DNA of 64,000 nucleotides. Origin: Tubulanus polymorphus (Eukaryota > Nemertea > Palaeonemertea > Tubulaniformes > Tubulanidae). Position 1 is the stretch's first letter, and each line of letters opens with the position of its first letter. The notes below the pieces were generated by a model. The model saw only the letters and a program-made list of their open reading frames with translations, did no database searches and was not told where the DNA came from. Both the position numbers and the translations under genes were made by a program. The stretch covers positions 11,615,155 through 11,679,154 of the forward strand of contig NC_134033.1 of assembly GCF_964204645.1 (NCBI RefSeq). The letters are read 5' to 3'. Below are positions 24,275-34,620 of this stretch, piece after piece.

Positions 24275-26135
24275 AGCATCGTATTTTCATACATTTATGT
24301 ACAGATGAACTGTAAATGATATCTGGATAAGATCAAAGCCTGATCGAAATGATCCGAATATTAAGTGGGTTTGACTGTATTGTTAAAGTGCTAGCATAAG
24401 AACAATCATGGAAATATTTCATAGGGAAAATACATTCAAAGCTGTTGGGACCAAAACATAAACGCGATGATGTTGTCAATTCAGCATCAGAAGAAAGAAT
24501 GATATTTCTATCGCATTGAGTTAGAGGTTTGGCGATATGTTCTCAGAATAATATTAAGTCAATTAAAACAAATTTCTTTGGAAAATTCATTGTAAATAGA
24601 CAAATTAATGATGTGTTTCTAAATTTTATATATTTTATTTCTATGTAATATAATTTTGATTTTGAAAATGATGATCGTGCATAATGTGTAATTGTGTTGA
24701 ATTGTGGTTGTTGTGTGGCAGGATGGATCATCAATGGTTTTTTTCACAAAAGATACATCTGAAATAGGCCATCTTCACTCGTCAAGGGATTCGAACTCAC
24801 TAAAAGCTAAAGCCGTTCCTGGAACAGCTGGTGGAAACGAATCGGGAGCGATACCGTATCCCTGGCAAGCGGTGGATGGAAATAGGCGTGAGGCCTAGTG
24901 TAGACTCGTTGCCGGTCTCTATTCTGACTGCGAATGTTTCGTGCAAAATTAGACAGGCAACCAGTCTGAGGTAGTGTTCTTCAATAATGCACGTGACCTC
25001 ATACATGCAGTTGGTGTCAGACATAATGACAAAAGGGTAACTTTGAGGACTGTCTGTTTGAATTGTCATGTAAATCATTTATTGTGTTTGACCACCAATA
25101 ACAGAGGTCGAATAGAGATCGTGGACATGGAGTCTATTTTTTTGCATCCATCGATGTAATAACCCCAATTGTTATAATTGCTCACTCTCCTGAACCCTCT
25201 AGCTTCTCATATAAACTATCCTGAAATTATCAAAAATCATCAACTCTCATTTCCTTCCCCTTTGTTTCTTCATTTCCCTTTCGTTTTTTCCCTGGGTGCT
25301 AGCGACAGTGGCCTAAAGGCTTTGCTTGGCCCACACTGAAAGCTACTGTTCTCTATCTCTTTTTATAATTGTGCTTTTTTTTAAATTGTAAGTTTTATTG
25401 TTCGTTTTCTCTCAACCTGTGTACATAGCCTGTCATGCTTTCTGTGAAATAAATTTGAACTTGAACTTGAACTTGCAATGGCCGAGTTTGGTCGCCCGTT
25501 AGTGTTAGTAACACAATAACAGCAGAAGATGATATGGTTATTAACAAATTCCGTTATATGCCACGCGTAAATCATGATCGGTTATAAAAAGGATGCGATC
25601 AAACTGGTCGTGTTAAACGTAGATATGTTTATGAGTTGCAAAACATATCAAAGGACAAAGCAATAATTTGACCCGTGCTAAAATTTGGCTCGGGCCTGGT
25701 CGGACGTTGATTGAAAATAATGGTCGTGCATAATGTGTAATTGTGTTGGTACTGGTACGGGCCAAAACGCTGGTGTGCGTTCGCGGCTTATATGGCGTAG
25801 ACACATGGTAATGCACAAGACATGACATGATTTAAATAATTACCGTTACCGGGTATTTCACACACTATGATAAATAGTCAGATTATACATGTATATTACC
25901 CCGCGTTGATCTAAAATGTTTCATTAGGAAACGTTTAACGCCTGACACAGCAATAAATGCAACAATATTTTAAGAGATCTTAAAACGTGCTGCGAACGAT
26001 GCGTTAAATTGATGTTTGGTGATAAATACGACACTTAGACATATGTGTCAGTGACGGCAATGTCTTAAAGATCGACAACAACTGGCATATACTGTAACCG
26101 TGATCTATGCGACTATTTCTGTACAATAGAAAGCG
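24275..26135. other. Intergenic, repeat-derived
   Basis: No gene was recognised. Two segments (about 24660-24710 and 25715-25755) share gatcgtgcataatgtgtaattgtgttg. A retroposon 3' end lies at 25268-25472 and a tRNA-like B box (minus strand) at about 24785-24800. Confidence 0.5.
25268..25472 (+). mobile_element. 3' end of a non-LTR retroposon or SINE
   Basis: The stretch ends in gaaataaatttgaacttgaa followed by further cttgaacttg repeats. An AATAAA with a short oligomeric tail is typical of invertebrate non-LTR 3' ends. Only the terminal part is recognisable. Confidence 0.55.
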
Positions 26136-27149
26136 ATGTTTAACGTATCCGGCTATACGAACTGTCCACCCGTAAGATTTAAATACGTGTTCGTACATAA
26201 CTTGTACATCTACGGAGTTGGGGCCGTTTGCATTTTTGGCATAGTTGGTAACGCGCTCAGTTTATTAGCGTTCGGTCTCGAACGACAAGCGGCGGTATCG
26301 ATTAAGATCTTGAAGGTTTTGGCGTGTTGCGATATGTCGTTTCTGTGCGTTTGTTTCGTGTACTTTTTCATCAGGCACGTCCGGTACGAGATACGATTCG
26401 GAGATCTGGTGTTCAGGTACAGGGACAACGATATCGACGCCGAGTTGGCGTATATTACTTTCGTATTATACTTTATCACGCAACAAATCAGAAACTGGAT
26501 CACCGCCTACATTTCCGTGAATCGCTTCCTGAATATAAAATACCCTCTCTGGTCCAGGCGAGTCCTGACGTGGAAATGTTGCAAAATCAACATCGTTTTC
26601 ACGTTTCTAATATCCATAGTTAGTCACGTTCCGCGATACTGGCTGTCCAGTCTGGAATATGAAAATATTCACCATTGCTCTTTAGATATTTATGCGTCAT
26701 CTATAATAACTGTACCAGTATCGTACGCTCGATTTGATATGATCGTCTATTTCGGATTTCTGGTCGGTTTTCCGTTGGGCGTTCTTTACGCTACGAACCT
26801 AGGCCTGCTCAATTCCATTCATATCGCTCGTGCGCGGCGTTCAGTAGTCCTGGCGGCCCACGCGTCCTCAACCAAGTCCAGTCGTAGAACCAGACAGGCC
26901 GATAAGATGGTGATGGCAATTCTACTGATATTTACAATTTGTGAGACGCCAGCTTGCGCAGATCGAGTCGCGAGTGCGGCGGGTTTCGCGTTCAAATCAA
27001 ACGATTTCAAACAGTACGCCAGAAAGGCCGGTCTGTTTCTGGTAGTTCTCGATTCGGCGTTAAATTTCGTCGTTTACCTTTCTTTAAATTTGAAATTCAG
27101 ACAAAATCTCAAACGACTTTTTGAAACATGGAAATCACAAGTAACATGA
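26136..27149 (+). CDS. Rhodopsin-like (class A) GPCR, orphan, intronless
   Basis: A 337-residue seven-transmembrane receptor in one exon. There is a possible N-glycosylation site at N3. TM1 (about 22-47) carries the GN signature at N39 (N1.50). TM2 has LACCD in place of LAxAD. TM3 ends in VNRFLNIKYPLW, so the usual DRY is replaced by VNR. TM6 is KMVMAILLIFTICETP, and TM7 is LDSALNFVVYLSLN, a relative of NPxxY. A cysteine is present in loop 2 (HHCSL), but the usual partner at the top of TM3 is not seen. The N-in-TM7 pattern resembles invertebrate peptide receptors such as the FMRFamide-receptor group; the ligand is unknown. It may belong to a lineage-specific expansion or a retrocopy family, since there are no introns. 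Confidence 0.9.
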   Translation: MFNVSGYTNCPPVRFKYVFVHNLYIYGVGAVCIFGIVGNALSLLAFGLERQAAVSIKILKVLACCDMSFLCVCFVYFFIRHVRYEIRFGDLVFRYRDNDIDAELAYITFVLYFITQQIRNWITAYISVNRFLNIKYPLWSRRVLTWKCCKINIVFTFLISIVSHVPRYWLSSLEYENIHHCSLDIYASSIITVPVSYARFDMIVYFGFLVGFPLGVLYATNLGLLNSIHIARARRSVVLAAHASSTKSSRRTRQADKMVMAILLIFTICETPACADRVASAAGFAFKSNDFKQYARKAGLFLVVLDSALNFVVYLSLNLKFRQNLKRLFETWKSQVT

Positions 27150-27699
27150 AATACGAATCCAGTGTAACGCTATATCAGTTTATGCTTATGCGTGTAAAAT
27201 ATCTCGTAGCCAATGTGAAAAGGGCAGTTCTTATTCCAATTTTGGATTTTTCCATTTTCTATTAAACAGACAAAAATCTGAAACTTTTATAGATTTGAAA
27301 CTGGGAACATCCAGCTTGCCAGCTCAGTGTATTAAACCGCTAGAATACTTAGCTCTAGTTGTTTGATGTTGTTGATCGTTTATTTGGAGTGACCAGTCTT
27401 CACGCGTCTATCCCTATTCACTACACTCGGGGAGTTTTTGATCAGGCCTGATTGTCTGGAATTTTCACTTCACTTTTACTTACAAAAGACAATTCGGGTT
27501 TAAAATATATCATATATGCGACGTTCAATAGATAGATACGTATAGTTGAATATTATTGGCGTGAGCACAGGGAGTTACTGTAGGGATTCAAGTGAATCTC
27601 ATAGTTCTGGTTTCATAGTTCGGAGATCGACAATGTGTAATACCCGACTTTCAGGTTGTTGTAGCATTAGAAACATTAATCAATACTTAATACCTGGTA
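27150..27699. other. Intergenic after the GPCR
   Basis: AT-rich, with no gene, RNA or clear repeat recognised. The first part is presumably the GPCR 3' UTR. Confidence 0.4.
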
Positions 27700-28728
27700 T
27701 GTTAAAACCGCTTATATGAGAAAAAAATTATGTTATGAGTCGCAACAATTTTACTACAGCTTTATTGCTGCGAACTTAGCTTTCGCCAGACACTTTTATG
27801 ACTGACTATAAGCCGCTTGCGAGACGTGTGTATGAAATCGATGGGTTTTATATACAAATTTGGCTCTGCTGTGGTCATGTTTCTCACAAATATCACATAT
27901 CATTATTATTTTAAACATACTGTCAACCTGAATAGGAATTTTAATTAGAAATATTTGAATCAGCTACGCGCTTCTATATTTATATGATGGATGCTCGTAG
28001 TTTGTAAATCCCGGTGAAGCTACTATACATTAGTAGCTGAAACTCGCAGGGGCGGATCCAAGCTACATTCCACTGTATTCCAGAAAATGGTAGAAAAAAA
28101 TTGTGAGTAACATATTTTCTATAAGTACCTAATCTCACAGGTCCAGAATGCCTTCAAATACAAGGGAAAAGAGGATTTTCAAACCCCCTTTAATGAGCTT
28201 CGCCGCCGGTATATCACTGAGCAATAATTTCTAGGAGTCAAATATAGTCAAATTCACCAGTTGGATCCTGAACTCGTGCATCTAATAAACTATTGTCACA
28301 CCAATAAAGTGCTCTCCGTCTACTTGCAGTTACAATCCTGATGCGGGCGGATGATCTCGTTTTCTTACGATGTTTGAGGTAAACGTTTTCACTCGTGCGG
28401 TAATGAGAAACGAAGATATCTTTTTTTCACTCTTTATCACCCGAATGACGTCACGCACATCAGCGCCACTGATTAATTCACGACGAAATAAGTAAACTCA
28501 CCCGTCGATATCTTTCATCGGAACAATACATTACCGCTTACAAACCGTCAACTGATTTTCGAATCATCGGAAGCAATAGATACAATTCCTAGATTGAATA
28601 GATCGAAAAGTTCAAATTAAGAATGTTATCTGAAACAGAAATCAGAATGCGCCAATAAAACTTGAAATGACGGCGTCGATTATTATTTTGTAAGCCGCTT
28701 ATTGTTTTCTCTCATAAGCGGTTTAACA
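27700..28728. mobile_element. Tc1/mariner-like non-autonomous element, TA flanks
   Basis: The left end TGTTAAAACCGCTTATATGAGA and the inverted right end TGTTAAACCGCTTATGAGAGA match over about 25 bp with a few differences. TA flanks both ends (27698-27699 and 28729-28730), as expected for Tc1/mariner insertion. The 1.03-kb interior has no transposase frame. It contains a fragment at about 28045 beginning caggggcggatcc, similar to inverted sequence at 23340-23356, so a second element is probably nested in it. Confidence 0.7.
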
Positions 28729-28751
28729 TAGTATTAAATCTTGCTTGATCG

Positions 28752-28759
28752 TATAAATA
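28752..28759 (+). promoter_or_regulatory. TATA box of the small secreted-peptide gene
   Basis: TATAAATA lies about 65 nt upstream of the first putative 5' splice site (cag|gtaagtga at 28821/28822). Transcription would start at about 28783, giving a short non-coding first exon. It lies 24 bp from the edge of the Tc1-like element. Confidence 0.6.
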
Positions 28760-29087
28760 ACCGATAGTTTTCTAGCTTTGTCAACTGTTGGGAATCGTCT
28801 ACAACAAGCCGAAAAAACCAGGTAAGTGAGCTAGTCAGTTTGTAGGTACAAATCGTTGATTCTGAATTCAGGTAAGTGACACCACAGAGAGCTAGTTTCT
28901 CAGTTGTAGGTATAAATCGTCGATTCTGAATTCAAAGTCGATTAAAATTCGTTGTTTTAGAGCTTTATAATACGAAATTCGCGTGGTTCCAAAGCAAATA
29001 TGCCGGAATTGATACTTAATACGTATATCATACCAGGCTATATTTATATAGTAAATCAATTCCAATAATGTTCATCCACATTTCAGA

Positions 29088-29530
29088 ATGTACAAAACTC
29101 TGTTTATCGCCTTGGCCTTGTTTATGGTCATCGGAGCCATTGCCGCAGAAGGTAAATACATTCAATCTGTCCAATACACGCCTACAACGCTTTATTTAGT
29201 AACGATGATTTCAATTTCTGACTGAAATTTTACTAAACTTACTAAACCTATGTCACATACGTAGACTGGTAACGTAGGCCTCTGAATCAGACTGGTTACG
29301 AAAGCCTCTGAATCGAGTGAACTTAACTAGTCGGCTAGTTCTGAAGTGTAGTGCGCCCCAGAGGTTTGAATAATTGACGTATATCACACATCTTATGATT
29401 TGCAGAAGTAGAGATTGAAGAGAGAGGACTTCCATGTTTCTGCAACGGTAAACACGGAACCTACTGGTTGATCGGTGGACCTAGCAGCGGCTGTTGCTCA
29501 CGATTGATGGGCAGATGTTGTCCACATTAA
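29088..29530 (+). CDS. Small secreted cysteine-rich peptide precursor (toxin/defensin-like), complete
   Basis: There are two coding exons, 29088-29151 and 29406-29530, behind an untranslated first exon (about 28783-28821). The precursor is 62 residues. It has a hydrophobic signal peptide of about 20, a short acidic propeptide ending in arginine, and a mature part of about 36 residues. Six cysteines are arranged C-x-C-x16-CC-x6-CC. The early C-x-C next to a proline, the central aromatic-rich strand and the terminal CC-Pro-His recall the BDS/APETx-type defensin-fold peptides of sea anemones. The cysteine spacing is not identical, so an antimicrobial defensin is equally possible. Gene and protein are intact. 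AATAAA lies at 29602-29607. The joined peptide is deliberately not written out. Confidence 0.85.
29263..29314. repeat. 26-bp direct repeat, two copies
   Basis: agactggtaacgtaggcctc and its neighbour agactggttacgaaagcctc (each followed by tgaatc) lie head to tail in the intron of the small secreted-peptide gene. Confidence 0.85.
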
Positions 29531-29601
29531 ATATCCCGATAAACATCGACCGACGCGTCATCGATATTTGACTGATTGCATATAATTTGCATACCAGTTA
29601 G

Positions 29602-29607
29602 AATAAA
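29602..29607 (+). promoter_or_regulatory. Polyadenylation signal AATAAA
   Basis: It lies 72 nt after the stop codon of the small secreted-peptide gene, on the same strand. Confidence 0.7.
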
Positions 29608-30156
29608 AAAGATGATCTAACTGAAATTATTCTTACGCTTTTTCCATATGATTCAGGGGATAATGGACTGGAATAGGTAATCGGTTCAAGACTGTTCTAT
29701 CACAATAGCAGCGACATATGACAATTCAAGAAAGCCGCTTGTTGTTGACAGCCATTGACGCGCTCTCCAAATCCAATCTGTCCAATCTTAATGATAATTT
29801 TCGTTCATCATTAAGTATCATCCAAGGCATCCACGTTATCGCATGTTTGAAGACAATGGTGCGTAATGCGAGGAAATTGCCGTAACTTGACCGAGGCATG
29901 GTACATTTATGTGCATGACTGCGAGATATTACGATTTTGAGGGATAAATCAAATCGTCTACTGGAATGGTTAGAATATCTGTCCGAAGTTGTCATGCTTG
30001 AATGAAGAAACTATTTATGATAAATAGTACGGATTGTACTCCACATTTTCTTTCAAAGATGAACAATTAAGACTAACACAGTTTCAAATTAGACATTTTA
30101 CTCGTTATAACAACAAACTAGTTGTTGATGGTTTACAACGAGTTTGACCGCACACT
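29608..30156. other. Intergenic
   Basis: No supported gene. It probably contains the 3' flanks of the two convergent neighbours. The only open frames are short and featureless. Confidence 0.4.
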
Positions 30157-31168
30157 TTATTCACTGACTCCGCTACAATCATATTTTCCATCATTATCTA
30201 GCGAGCAATCCTTACACTTCAAATACCATATCAGCATTTTATTCACTGCTTTGTCGTAGATTTCACAATCCATATCGTCGATATTCGTCGATTCATATCC
30301 TAAAAAAATGCATTAAGATCTTCTTTTACAATTAATTTTCAAATAAAACTATAGCCTATTCCGAATAAACTTTACTCGAAATAATCACTCAAAATAATCC
30401 TCCGAAATCCCTGTATATGAGAAAGGTAGTTTATTTCGAGTTAGTTACTCGGACTAAACCTCGCATATTTTCTTTCACAAAATCCCCAGGACGCTTTCGT
30501 ACATTTCCGTAGGTCCCGATACAAAGGTCATTTACGTGACGTCTCAGCTGACAATTTCATATTCCATATTCGTACGCAATAAATTCAAACATAGCCAATT
30601 TATTTCAATAAGGTTCATAGGTGCGGGTTCCTCCTCAAACCCTGTCGGTCGTAACGTCCATTGCATTGGCCATGATTTATTTTTGATAATTATTAAGCAA
30701 TTAATATTACTGTTACTAGGGTTACATTATTAGAGCAAGTCCGATGAAATCTCGACCAAGCCTTCATTAAAGTATTTATTTGCTCGCAGGGCTCTCCCAA
30801 TATATTACGTAGTTTAGAATATATGAACTCACCCATATCATTTAGACGGTCATGATGGTCGTCATAAATGCATTTCCATCTATTACACCTGGCAGTTAAA
30901 GTCGAGTTTGTATTATGCCAGCAAGTTGATACTAATCGTTTCATTTCGGAATACGCTTTCATACACTTTTTTAGTGCGTTGCGAATCAGCGGGATCCTAC
31001 GATTAGTGTTACACTCAATAAGGCCAGCAATGCACAATTCGCAATCTATGGAATCCGGATCTGCACACTTAGTTTGACAAACTGCATGATTTTCGGCTTG
31101 GATTTTTTCCATTTCAGCCCACCATAAGCTAATATTTCTTTGCGCTCTATCGTAATTTGGACATCGGA
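30157..31168 (-). CDS. Secreted-type cysteine-rich protein, orphan, 5' end not found
   Basis: Two exons join in frame: 31168-30833 and 30299-30157. The upstream exon opens RCPNYDRAQRNISLWWAEM after a good acceptor. It carries spaced cysteines (VCQTKC, CELC, ECN, KKC, TCW, ARCNRWKC) in a predicted helical setting. The last exon adds DMDCEIYDKAV, WYLKCKDCS and DCSGVSE before the stop, which overlaps AATAAA. A first exon with a signal peptide is expected upstream (above 31168), but I could not identify it. I recognise no family. The roughly regular cysteine spacing resembles helical, disulfide-rich secreted proteins. Function is unknown. Confidence 0.7.
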
Positions 31169-32775
31169 CTGAAATTATGAAATGCTGACGGCGTTAGCAT
31201 GGCTTTTTAAATCGACCCGCAAAACGCAAACTTGAACGCAAACTTCGAATGGAATTTGGTTTAAACAATTGTAATTTCTAAAATATATTTCCTGCAAAAG
31301 TTGATTTGCTTTCGAATAGTTTCTATCGGGGTTAATTTGTAATCGAGGTGTATTGATGATTTGGGAACTCTTTAGTCGTTTCTAGTTTCTCTTTTAGTCA
31401 AACCGCCAGTTGGTGTTGGTCAATTCATGGAGCCCGTAATGCACATGGCTTACATTGACGACCAGCCTAACATAGCTTTATTCTACCTAGTAAATCTAAC
31501 AACTTAAGACTGGTCTCATGATTTAGAACCGCTTTTGGACTTCAGTCAGTATTGTGCGACTGGCCCTATAGGAGTGTTTACCGTCTCTACGTACATTTGC
31601 TCCTGCAGCGGTGGCGCAGTCGTATAACAGAATACATCATAATTCTAGATTTTGTTCGAAGAATTACATCTTACGTTTTACGATAATGCGATAATGCACA
31701 ATGCATTTCCCTGTACAATTTCAACGAGAGCTATTATCCATTGGACAGCAAAAAACTACAAATTATGTCCATGTTACAACTTACCTCCTGTTGAGGGTGA
31801 CACTTACATTTTTACCCAACTTCATATATGAAACTAAGATCACCAACAAGAATGATCATACTTATCTAACTTACATTCAGCACAAAATACATCGACCAAA
31901 TTTCCAACAAACAGAAGACCACAAAAACACAAGCAAATCTACTGCCATAACTTACATTCTTCAGTGGAAAGCGACGCGAGCAGGAAAACCTCAGCAATAA
32001 CCAATAAGCGAGCGGCAATCATTGTTTAATCAGCCAGCTAGTCGAAAGAAAGCAAATTTCTGAATGACGACATCACGTTAGACAAAATCGCTCCGTTCAA
32101 ATAGGAGAAAATCGACGTCTGAAACCACCCGATTGGCTGGCGCTTTGACAGATCTGACACCACACCTGCCAGTGATTAGAAAAGGCAGACCGAACAAAGC
32201 ATAAAATTTGCTGAAAAAATAATACTGCTTAGGCGAGATGATTTTGCAATATCCCGGGATTATTTTTTTGATTCATCCAAAGCAGCAGGGGATGCAGGGG
32301 ATGAATGGGGCGATCTAATTCTTGGTGTTAGGTTCGAACGCGCCTCTTCGATCAACAAGCTGTTTCCACATGACGGGGTTTAATAAAAAATGTCGATGGA
32401 ATATTATTCGGTAGAAAACTTAGCCGCGTGATATGGTATGGTGAACAAAATAGAAATAAGAGTAAACTTGTGTAAAGAGTCAAATGAAATTTTAATTATC
32501 GAACGTTAGATAGACAAGGTTCAAAGAGATAGAGTACTAGAATATCATATACAATAACGTTTATCGTGCGTTTACGGTCATTCTAACAACTATCATTTAC
32601 CTAATTTTACCTTTTTGCGAGTGGGATCGCAGAATATGAAACTGATCCTCTGGCTCCCCATACTCCCGATTGTCTATGGCAGGAGGTGGATGGAAGTGGA
32701 TGTGGTATATCTGGTGAAGTGCCGTTTGTGGGTCCCTTCAGGTCACTTGTTTAGCGGACCGATCATAGCCAGCCT
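31169..32775. other. Intergenic or 5' intron of the orphan gene, with repeat fragments
   Basis: A CAGTTGC-family fragment lies at about 31480-31568. The segment 32258-32510 is duplicated at about 33855-34052. No gene was recognised. Confidence 0.45.
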
Positions 32776-33219
32776 CTAGTCCCAACATGCGCTGGCTTCC
32801 CAGTATTCTTGTAGCTTCTGGATATATGTCATTTTGTACGCAGCCATCAGCTTCAGATCGGCAGGATACAGTTCCTGGGGTGTAGGCGAGTCAGTCAAGC
32901 CAGCTACTCTGGCGGCTTTTTCGTTGACCATGACACCAGCATGCCCAGGCACATGGACCCAGCAGACTTTACACACAGGATGTTGCTGTGATGCTGCATG
33001 CAAATTGCAGGGCACATTCCCAGCAGTGATTCTGCTTAGTACTGCCATAGAATCAGCGGCAAACAACCTATCATTGAGATCGGAAATTTGCGTTAGATAT
33101 TCCAAAAGATCCCAAATCTGCCAATCTGCCATCCCATGTTTAATGATGCTATAATGGCAAGTCAGTACAAGCCAACTAGCTGTACACAAGTAGTCAGTGT
33201 AAAACACATTGGCTAGCAC
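32776..33219 (-). pseudogene. RNase H domain fragment of a non-LTR retrotransposon
   Basis: The frame contains FAADSMAVL, matching the catalytic D-S-x-A-V block of retrotransposon RNase H, and WVHVPGHAGVMVNEKAARVA, matching the W-x-x-x-H-x-G-x-x-x-N-E-x-A block. No reverse transcriptase or endonuclease is seen next to it, so this is a 5'- and 3'-truncated relic. RNase H tails of this sort occur in I- and R1-like LINE clades. Confidence 0.8.
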
Positions 33220-33236
33220 TGGGTCTCTCCATAGAC

Positions 33237-33272
33237 GTATAAACTAGATATCTCTGATAATCTAGTTTATAC
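33237..33272. repeat. Perfect 13-bp hairpin
   Basis: GTATAAACTAGAT and ATCTAGTTTATAC flank a 10-nt loop, just upstream (minus sense) of the RNase H relic. It may be an element terminus. Confidence 0.7.
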
Positions 33273-33854
33273 ATTCATGGTAAACAGATCGTAATGTTTC
33301 AAATTCTGCATTCTGAGGGGCTGCAGTTGCTCAACAGTTGGTTAGAGTTAATCAGTTGATAGTTGACATAGTGCCAATTGAAAGTCCATTGTTATTATGG
33401 TATTTTATTTATCCACCGACCAACTTATCTTAGACCAACTTTTGAGCAACTGGCCCCTGATTGATAAAAACACGACCAGGAGTCTCTACGATCAATTTGT
33501 TTTCGATCCCCAAATAAGATCGTAAGGGAAAGCAAACATTGACTCATTCTGAGTACTGTTGAACGTAGTTAATACGATTCGGTTTAGGACGACACGTGTT
33601 GCGATGATTTTCCGGTATGTCCCGGCAAATCAAGATTTGGATGATACGAAACATGTTTAAATATAATTTCACTTTGCCCACAAGATTCATATTAATTAAA
33701 GAGAAACCACTGTAGAAAAACCGCGCGCAATCATAAAAGTACATAAGCTTTGCCTATGTGTACGATAGATATTCTGTAAAGCCAGACGACTGAGATGTGA
33801 CAGTGATAAAAATTGACATTGTCTACCAGGTGGCAAAAACTGTTATTGCATTAG

Positions 33855-34620
33855 CCGAGTCTCCTTGAATTATTTTCCGAATCAACCAAAGATGTAGGAG
33901 ATGCACTGGATGGGATTGTCTTCCATTGCTCCATTGAAGAACAGTTCCTTCGATAAAATTCGATCAAAATGTCGACGGAACATTAAACCTAAGTCATACG
34001 GAAATAAAAATTCAACTTGTGTAAATAGTAATATGAAATACAAATTATCGAAATCAAATGTTTACAATGTTGACGAAGTTAAAAGAGGTGTTTTTGATTG
34101 CATTTGCTTTATACAATATAAGGTTTACTAAAGATTTTGCCTCGACAAAAAAAAACTCGGTATGCATCAGATTTTACGTTCTGGTCAAAGAGTCAGAGGT
34201 TTCTTCGATCCATATCTGTTTTTACTCTCCTAAGAGATCGCCAAGCCCAACGCACACGACACAGGGAAACAGGAGGCAGGAGACAGAAACATGTTTCTGT
34301 CGTGCGCGTCCACAAGAAATACGGTTTCCGAGATCATACATATATATTTGTTTCCGAAATTTCGTGTTTCTCCGTTTCCCTTTATCGTGTGCGTTCGGCT
34401 TAAGGGTTGCCAACATAGGCTCGGTTTGAGTAGATAGAAACTTATAACTTATTATCTAAAATACATGAAGATACATATATAACACATAAAGATACATACA
34501 TAAATACATAGAAATAAAGCCTACGTGTGCGATAGATATTCGCGCATAGCAATAAAAATCTATCGAGTACTGAAATGTGACATTGACACACCCAGGTGGC
34601 AGAACACTGTATGCATGTAA
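33855..34620. repeat. Diverged local duplications
   Basis: 33855-34052 resembles 32258-32510 (shared aatcaaccaaag.., atgtcgacggaa.., caacttgtgtaaa.. blocks). 34517-34620 resembles 33751-33850 (gcctacgtgtgcgatagata, gaaatgtgacattgac, ccaggtggcagaacactg). The whole 32.2-34.6 kb stretch appears to be diverged copies of the same repeat. Confidence 0.6.

Noticed and set aside
24704-25159. Short open frames near 24.7-25.2 kb as a gene
   Set aside because: They overlap on both strands and lie beside retroposon-like tails and tRNA-like B-box sequence.
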